DNA from: CAVVGZ01 sp963747965
GTDB lineage: Bacteria > Chloroflexota > Anaerolineae > Anaerolineales > Anaerolineaceae
DNA length: 64,000 nucleotides
Direction: 5' to 3'
NCBI GenBank assembly: GCA_963747965.1
Contig: CAVVGZ010000010.1
Span: 116,668 to 180,667 of the forward strand
Part shown: positions 62,401-64,000 of the stretch, piece after piece
Layout: each line of letters begins with the position of its first letter
How positions within the stretch are numbered: position 1 is the stretch's first letter
Notes under the pieces: generated by a model
What the model saw: only the letters and a program-made list of their open reading frames with translations
Database searches by the model: none
Told to the model about the DNA's origin: nothing
Made by a program: the position numbers and the translations under genes

Positions 62401-64000
62401 CACGGCGTCGTCGGGCAGGTCACCGTTACCTTGTCATCCGTCACCACCGTATGGCGCATACAGTGTCACATTCCCGCTGTTGGTCAGCAGGTAGCTGTAA
62501 GTGATCACATCACCCACTTCGTCATACGTGGTGCGGGTCGGCCGTCTTCACCAAAGTCAGCGAGGTGTAGACTACCGTCTCGTTCATCCTCGTTGGACGT
62601 CACCTGCCGCTGCTGCTCGTTGGCAGTCGCCGTGGCTGTGTTCACCACACTCCCCGCATCACAGGTCTCCCTGCGTGGATCGGTGTAGCTGCCTGTACAG
62701 GTCACACTCTCCCCTGACCGTTCATCCAGGCTACGCACTGGCGTTGCAGGGCACGTCACTCGTCCCCGCTTTGTCATCGTCCACCGCGACCGGTCGCAAG
62801 CAGCGTCACGTTCCCGCTGTTCGTCAGCAGGTAGCTGTACGTGATCACATCCCCACTGCGTCATACGTCTGCGGGTCGGCCTCTTCACCAGCGTCAGCGA
62901 GGTGTATACCACCGTCTCTTCATCTGTGTTGGACGTCACTCCGCCTGCTGTGGCAGACGCGGTATTGGTCACCGATCCGCTGGTTACATCTCCCGCAAGG
63001 ATCGTGTAGCTGGCTGTGCAGGTGATGCTCTCCCCCGGATCCAGGTATTCATCCAGGTTACCCACTGTGTTCACCAGCGGGCAGTTCTCATCCGTGGCTT
63101 TGTCATCATCCACCACCACCGGTCCCAGCAGCTTCACACTCCCGCTGTTGGTCACCAGGTAGCTGTATGAGATCACATCCCCGGCTGCATCATACGTCTG
63201 CGGGTCGGCCGTCTTCACCAATGTCAGCGAGGTGTATACCACCGTCTCTTCATCTGTGTTGGACGTCACTCCGCCTGCTGTGGCAGACGCGGTATTGGTC
63301 ACCGATCCGCTGGTTACATCTCCCGCAAGGATCGTGTAGCTGGCTGTGCAGGTGATGCTCTCCCCCGGATCCAGGTATTCATCCAGGTTACCCACTGTGT
63401 TACCAGCGGGCAGTTCTCATCCGTGGCTTTGTCATCATCCACCACCACCGGTCCCAGCAGCTTCACACTCCCGCTGTTGGTCACCAGGTAGCTGTATGAT
63501 ATCACATCCCCGGCTGCATCATACGTCTGCGGGTCGGCCGTCTTCACCAATGTCAGCGAGGTGTATACCACCGTCTCTTCATCTGTATTGGACGTCACTC
63601 CGCCTGCTGTGGCAGACGCGGTATTGGTCACCGATCCGCTGGTTACATCTCCCGCAAGGATCGTGTAGCTGGCTGTACAGGTGATGCTCTCCCCGGATCC
63701 AGGTATTCATCCAGGTTACCCACTGTGCTCACCAGCGGGCAGTTCTCATCCGTGGCTTTGTCATCATCCACCACCACCGGTCCCAGCAGCTTCACACTCC
63801 CGCTGTTGGTCACCAGGTAGCTGTATGAAATCACATCCCCGGCTGCATCATACGTCTGCGGGTCGGCCGTCTTCACCAATGTCAGCGAGGTGTATACCAC
63901 CGTCTCTTCATCTGTGTTGGACGTCACTCCGCCTGCTGTGGCAGACGCGGTATTGGTCACCGATCCGCTGGTTACATCTCCCGCAAGGATCGTGTAGCTG
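51235..64000 (-). CDS. Giant DUF11-repeat surface protein with LPxTG signal and own sortase domain (frame broken by indels, N-terminus outside window)
   Basis: Joined across small indels, the gene spans over 4,200 codons in the window and remains open at 64000. From N to C: at least two dozen DUF11-type Ig-like repeats (about 107-137 aa each), then LPNTG (52210-52224), a membrane helix, a short positive loop, a second helix, a Pro/Gly-rich linker, and a sortase domain (about 51235-51670). The protein is predicted to be a long cell-surface fibre. Continuity of the reading frame in one chain is inferred from repeats that resume exactly after each one- or two-base shift (for example near 53477, 56480, 58255, 58633 and 61266). 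Confidence 0.75.
52210..52224 (-). other. LPxTG cell-wall sorting motif (LPNTG)
   Basis: Codons CTG CCA AAT ACA GGG encode LPNTG, followed by a hydrophobic helix and a positively charged loop, the three-part sorting signal. The motif starts 329 residues before the C-terminus because a sortase domain is appended. Confidence 0.85.
53267..56494 (-). CDS. Fragment of the giant gene: about nine DUF11 repeats
   Basis: The open frame of 1,075 aa is real from 56494 to about 53478, where one extra T (53477) shifts it. Its last ~70 residues are a wrong-frame tail. Repeats of about 107-112 aa share VKSA..., GDVLHYSYLVINTGNV, GPFSVDDDKASDESCP and DPGxSITCTATYTIT. The last two full repeats switch to the ISVLKEVSVDGGTTW type. 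Confidence 0.8.
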   Translation of the reverse strand: MKADMTEAGDVLHYSYIIVNNGNVPLDGPFSIDDDRASDENCPNVDTLLPGNTLTCTATYTVTEADLQAGSVTNVATASGTFNGGPVYSGPDNETVNASISPAPALMIVKSADSNLYSEPGDVINYSYLLINTGNVPLQGPFSVNDDKTDNESCPDTDTLDPGDTLTCTSSYTITGDDMDSGSVSNTASGQGYSNGNPINSSPDSETVSSAISPAPSMTIIKSAMESSYNAAGDVLHYTYYIVNTGNVTLDGPYSLSDDKASDESCPDSGSLDPGEYTTCTASYTVTADDLTAGNVTNIASAGATYDGEPVNSGEANATVPVGSAPIPSLRIVKSSNENSFNAEGDVLHYTYFVINTGTVTLYGPFTVYDDLASDESCPTTDSLDPGGLIICTASYTVTADDMAAGSVTNAAFAEGYYNDSPVKSLTDNETVNADVNANPGLLIVKSAQEDSFTTVGDILHYSYLVINTGNVTLDGPFSVDDDKASDETCPDTASLDPGGSITCTATYTITQADLDAGSVTNLAAGQGSYGGNPVISDPDAETVDEGVAANPSLLVVKSAVENKFSAIGEVLHYSYLVINTGNVTLSGPFTVSDDKSSDETCPATSALDPGQYITCTATYTVTQADLDADNVTNTATAQGFSGSEPIVSEPDSETVPEIGQTTGLVVIKSVTSSGPYALGATITYNITAINTGTSTLTGVTITDPGTGVTLGNCNPPIPATLTAGQSLTCQASHVVSEADVTAGTYSNTAIADSDQTGPSSDTEVVNIGQASAPAISVLKEVSVDGGTTWQDANSPTGPNLASGTDPRFRFTVTNTGNVTLTGITLADTDISSFYQSDLSTACSIPASLNASASFTCYGTLAWAAGQHANTATATGIFNSTQYSDTDPAHYLGTSAGPSITVLKEVSVDGGTTWQDANTTTGPNLASGTDPRFRFTVTNSGDVTLTGITLADTDMTTFYQSDLTTTCSIPASLNASASFTCYGKLTWAAGQHSNTATVTGTYNATPVQRYRHGALLWNDRQSSDYGSERGQCGQRHNLAGCQYDHWTEPGERDRPALPLHGDQYWKRDSYRDQSN
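56475..58310 (-). CDS. Fragment of the giant gene: about six DUF11 repeats
   Basis: 611 aa frame. The first ~20 residues are out of frame until the shift near 58255. The repeats have headings such as LLIVKNVNESSF and IMVIKSALQGYY. It ends by a one-base insertion near 56480, where SGYD should run on into EAGDVLHYSY. Confidence 0.8.
   Translation of the reverse strand: MQAVLLILHLRTDSSVITPITTQPDTETVNTGGTVSPSLLIVKNVNESSFSQVGDILHYQYYVINDGNVTLTGPFSVEDDKAIDESCPPTDTLAPGAFVTCIASYTVTQGDLDAGLVTNVAFAQGLYGGEAVISPTDTETVNTDAQANPALLIVKNVEESSFDEVDDVLHYSYLVINTGNVSLTGPFTVEDDRATDESCPATDSLTPGGSITCTATYTITQGDLDAGSVTNTASAQGYYQGIPINSGPDDETVTRDVIPNPSIMVIKSALQGYYDEVDDVLDYSYLVINTGNVTLSGPFSVADDKIGTVTCPDTDTLDPGGSITCSGSYTVNQGDLDSGSVYNTATAQGFHEGSPVNSGPDDASVPARDAASPSLIIVKRAEENTYRQAGDVIHYSYLLINNGNVTLDGPFSVDDDKASDESCPGDDSLEPGQSLTCTATYTITEGDVDAGSVTNVASARGYYNDQPVDSGQDSENVTKCNCDYPAMVIVKTASESTFAVAGDVLHYTYLLINAGNVTLDGPFSVDDDKASDESCPSISSLGAGDSLQCSASYTVTDADVSAGSVTNLATGQGSFNGNPVTTQPDSETVDVIGSQRPSILVVKSASESGYD
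58237..58695 (-). CDS. Short fragment of the giant gene: one DUF11 repeat
   Basis: 152 aa frame. LIIVKKAAETSYNQVGDVL to DNP is one repeat. An extra base near 58255 (DNP should continue ITTQPDTETV) and another near 58633 bound it. Confidence 0.7.
   Translation of the reverse strand: MRASPARQSIPSPRQDLDAGSVTNTATANAKDPVGADVPSNQDTEEITGTAAPSLIIVKKAAETSYNQVGDVLHYNYFVINDGNVTLNGPFTVTDDKAEDESCPDTDTLTPGSFIICTATYTITQADLDAGSVVNTAFADGFFGDNPDHDPA
58586..59053 (-). CDS. Short fragment of the giant gene: divergent DUF11 repeat
   Basis: 155 aa frame. ILEVGETWTYTISYTVTSGD and LTLTKSADPNEYIKAGDIIL mark the end of one repeat and most of the next. ITQA should continue DLDAGSVTNTATA in the neighbouring frame. Confidence 0.7.
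   Translation of the reverse strand: MTADGILEVGETWTYTISYTVTSGDIASGSNLVNTASVVTDQVPGPTQDDETTPITIPLIPGLTLTKSADPNEYIKAGDIILYSYLLTNSGQTTLYAPFTVIDDKASVTCPAEPASLLPGESITCSAIYTITQAGPGCRQRDQYCHGQCQGSGWG
59106..61292 (-). CDS. Fragment of the giant gene: CARDB-like and 120-aa DUF11 repeats
   Basis: 728 aa frame. Its N-terminal part holds two units of the 137-aa PDLSVVKTNDAGTPLYVGD type and one divergent copy, followed by three 120-aa units with MNITKTADVDSVDAAGD and SILDVGETWTYTY. It ends at a frame break near 59106 (SQNNV should run on into VSDTLPDGS). Confidence 0.8.
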   Translation of the reverse strand: MAKASRLTIDVTPTQAGTLENTAVVDPGQNVTESDEENNSDTDSVTVLVKPDLSVVKTNDAGTPLYVGDTFTWTMVVSNSGGTASFAEGQVVFSDSLPAGATYANVYGTPAIPNLDCGIDGSNVVFCNAMAGGVNLAAGQGFTLTIDVTPTEAGTLENTAVVDPDEKVTESDEENNSDTDSVTVLVKPDLTVNKSNDAGTGPFYLGNSFTWTITVSNSGSTASFADGEVLVTDTLPSGPNYTNLTGPSPAVTNLTCSLVGNVLSCGADGGTVTLAAGADFSVTVDVSPTIALTLVNVAVVDPGQNVDESNERNNTDDDSLIVLVLPLPSMNITKTADVDSVDAAGDQIVYTYTLENTGNVALNGVTVDDDNFTSGIPGDDFDVRPYYVSGDNGNSILDVGETWTYTYTVTVTQAQIDAGLDLVNVVTADSDETDPDTATETVTVTPTPGMNITKTADVDSVDAAGDEIVYTYTLENTGNVALNGVTVDDDNFTSGVPGDDFDVRPYYVSGDNGNSILDVGETWTYTYTHTVTQAQINAGEDLVNVVTADSDETDPDTATETVTITPTPGMNITKTADVDSVDAAGDEIVYTYTLENTGNVALNGVTVDDDNFTSGVPGDDFDVRPYYVSGDNGNSILDVGETWTYEYKVTVTQAQIDAGVDLVNVVTADSNETDPDTATETVTVITDPCADGCEDTNGGPNPVTAADQVIDYTIVVSNTGNVSQNNVW
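59240..60305 (-). repeat. Three tandem 360-base (120-aa) repeats in the giant gene
   Basis: Units with a 360-base period (equivalent points near 59240, 59600 and 59960) encode NITKTADVDSVDAAGD to TATETVTVTPTPG. DNA identity is high between copies, suggesting recent duplication or gene conversion. Confidence 0.85.
60310..61560 (-). repeat. Three 137-aa repeats in the giant gene
   Basis: Two near-identical copies are spaced 411 bases apart (equivalent points 60741 and 61152) and a more divergent one lies at the low-coordinate side. They carry PDLSVVKTNDAGTPLYVGDTF and SDEENNSDTDSVTVLVK. Confidence 0.8.
61189..62256 (-). CDS. Fragment of the giant gene: 112-aa repeats
   Basis: 355 aa frame with two units LTLVKSADPMTYDEVGDVIT and the start of a 137-aa unit. 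An extra T near 61276 shifts GQGFT from its continuation LTIDVTPTQAG. Confidence 0.8.
   Translation of the reverse strand: MTRRLRQYRMPSLTLVKSADPMTYDEVGDVITYSFLLTNSGNVTLYAPYAVTDPLVGTVTCPATPASLAVGESVTCTGSNTIDQADLDAGSVVNTATATANDGQQQPVTSNEDDETVTAVQNAALTLVKSADPMTYDEVGDVITYSFLLTNSGNVTLYAPYAVTDPLVGTVTCPATPASLAVGESVTCTGSNTIDQADLDAGSVVNTATATANDSQQQPVTSNEDDETVTAEILPDLTITKTNDAGTPLYVGDTFTWTMVVSNSGGTASFAEGEVVFSDSLPAGATYANVYGTPAIPNLDCGIDASNVVFCNAMAGGVNLADGQGFTIDDRCNPDASGYAGKHGGCGSWSECHRE
61571..62245 (-). repeat. Two 336-base repeats in the giant gene
   Basis: Equivalent points at 61571 and 61907, period 336 bases (112 aa), encoding LTLVKSADPMTYDEVGDVIT to TSNEDDETVTA. The copies are nearly identical at the DNA level. 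Confidence 0.8.
62253..62459 (-). CDS. Short, damaged fragment of the giant gene
   Basis: 68 aa frame. VTDDKVTVTCPTTPCEPGEYGESVTCTASYTITSG is recognisably a DUF11 repeat core, but several indels surround it, so neither end is real. The stretch 62250-62900 has the densest frame damage of the window. Confidence 0.45.
   Translation of the reverse strand: MRHTVVTDDKVTVTCPTTPCEPGEYGESVTCTASYTITSGRCNQRIGEEHGDGDGQRWTAAAGDVQRG
62505..63395 (-). CDS. Fragment of the giant gene: 110-aa repeat and damaged copy
   Basis: 296 aa frame. One clean SLTLVKTADPQTYDAAGD repeat is followed (below about 62890) by frame-shifted, degraded copies. The clean part is nearly identical in DNA to the next two units upstream. 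Confidence 0.7.
   Translation of the reverse strand: MGNLDEYLDPGESITCTASYTILAGDVTSGSVTNTASATAGGVTSNTDEETVVYTSLTLVKTADPQTYDAAGDVISYSYLVTNSGSVKLLGPVVVDDDKATDENCPLVNTVGNLDEYLDPGESITCTASYTILAGDVTSGSVTNTASATAGGVTSNTDEETVVYTSLTLVKRPTRRRMTQWGCDHVQLPADEQRERDAACDRSRWTMTKRGRVTCPATPVRSLDERSGESVTCTGSYTDPRRETCDAGSVVNTATATANEQQRQVTSNEDERDGSLHLADFGEDGRPAPRMTKWVM
63314..63631 (-). CDS. Fragment of the giant gene: 110-aa repeat
   Basis: 105 aa frame covering one 330-base unit. It ends because a C is missing in GTGTTACCAGC (63398-63410 region) compared with the neighbouring copies. Confidence 0.7.
   Translation of the reverse strand: MTNTASATAGGVTSNTDEETVVYTSLTLVKTADPQTYDAAGDVISYSYLVTNSGSVKLLGPVVVDDDKATDENCPLVTQWVTWMNTWIRGRASPAQPATRSLREM
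63643..63960 (-). CDS. Fragment of the giant gene: 110-aa repeat
   Basis: 105 aa frame covering one 330-base unit. It ends because a run of five C is four long in CTCTCCCCGGATCC (63688-63701 region). Confidence 0.7.
   Translation of the reverse strand: MTNTASATAGGVTSNTDEETVVYTSLTLVKTADPQTYDAAGDVISYSYLVTNSGSVKLLGPVVVDDDKATDENCPLVSTVGNLDEYLDPGRASPVQPATRSLREM

Larger units (their letters stand above)
62893..64000 (-). repeat. Near-identical 330-base tandem repeats running out of the window
   Basis: Equivalent points at 62893, 63223, 63552 and 63881 give spacings of 330, 329 and 329; the two short spacings are the single-base losses that break the frame. Units encode SLTLVKTADPQTYDAAGD to GGVTSNTDEETVVYT. 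Confidence 0.9.

Noticed and set aside
62893..64000. CRISPR array suggested by regular near-identical repeats
   Set aside because: The units are 330 bases, fully coding, and contain no short repeat-spacer alternation.

Overview
The window looks like a chromosomal segment of an anaerobic or microaerophilic Chloroflexota bacterium, most likely of the Anaerolineae type. The evidence is gene content: a monoderm-style envelope (VanW, LytR-CpsA-Psr, LysM and LPxTG/sortase proteins, and a short membrane-fusion protein without the TolC-reaching hairpin), single-chain pyruvate:ferredoxin oxidoreductase, nickel superoxide dismutase, a two-CydA oxygen reductase, and a bacterial ubiquitin-like gene set. 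No taxonomic search was run.

Layout. 1-3631 (minus): a ubiquitin-like conjugation operon with a GntR-E1 fusion, a membrane protein, a RING-like zinc protein, a Ubl-E2 fusion, and the first codons of another Ubl-like gene that leaves the window. It has a consensus promoter with a palindrome across the start point. 3.7-9.1 kb: FmdB zinc ribbon, CsoR-type metal sensor, OsmC, threonine synthase and homoserine kinase, small metabolic genes, a LysM protein and a NUDIX hydrolase. 9.4-14.0 kb: pyruvate:ferredoxin oxidoreductase (one frameshift) and a dihydroorotate-dehydrogenase-like protein. 14.2-20.7 kb (minus): the rRNA operon 16S-tRNA-Ile-tRNA-Ala-23S-5S with three tandem candidate promoters, then a separate rpsU-infA unit with its own consensus promoter and a structured leader. 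20.8-27 kb: envelope proteins (VanW, LCP), Trm112-like protein, a purine NTP phosphatase and two small tandem paralogues. 27-36.5 kb: CASTOR/POLLUX-like channel, lipoprotein hydrolase, DinB, prolyl-tRNA editing domain protein, and a universal stress protein with a PCP-reductase-like tail beside an unknown gene. 36.7-42.4 kb (minus): oxygen handling, with paired CydA-like subunits each carrying a C-terminal heme c site, and Ni-SOD with its processing protease. 43.9-51.1 kb: AlkD-like repair protein, a corrinoid protein and UroD-type methyltransferase pair, and a YbhGFSR/CecR-like ABC exporter with TetR regulator.

51.2-64 kb (minus) is one very large cell-surface gene, over 4,200 codons within the window and still open at the edge. 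It is built of at least two dozen DUF11-type repeats and ends in an LPNTG sorting signal, two membrane helices and a complete sortase domain in the same polypeptide. Its reading frame is cut by many one- or two-base indels. Their clustering in near-identical repeats suggests consensus errors rather than true decay.

The two most unusual systems are the ubiquitin-like operon whose E1 carries its own DNA-binding domain, and the giant adhesin that carries its own sortase.
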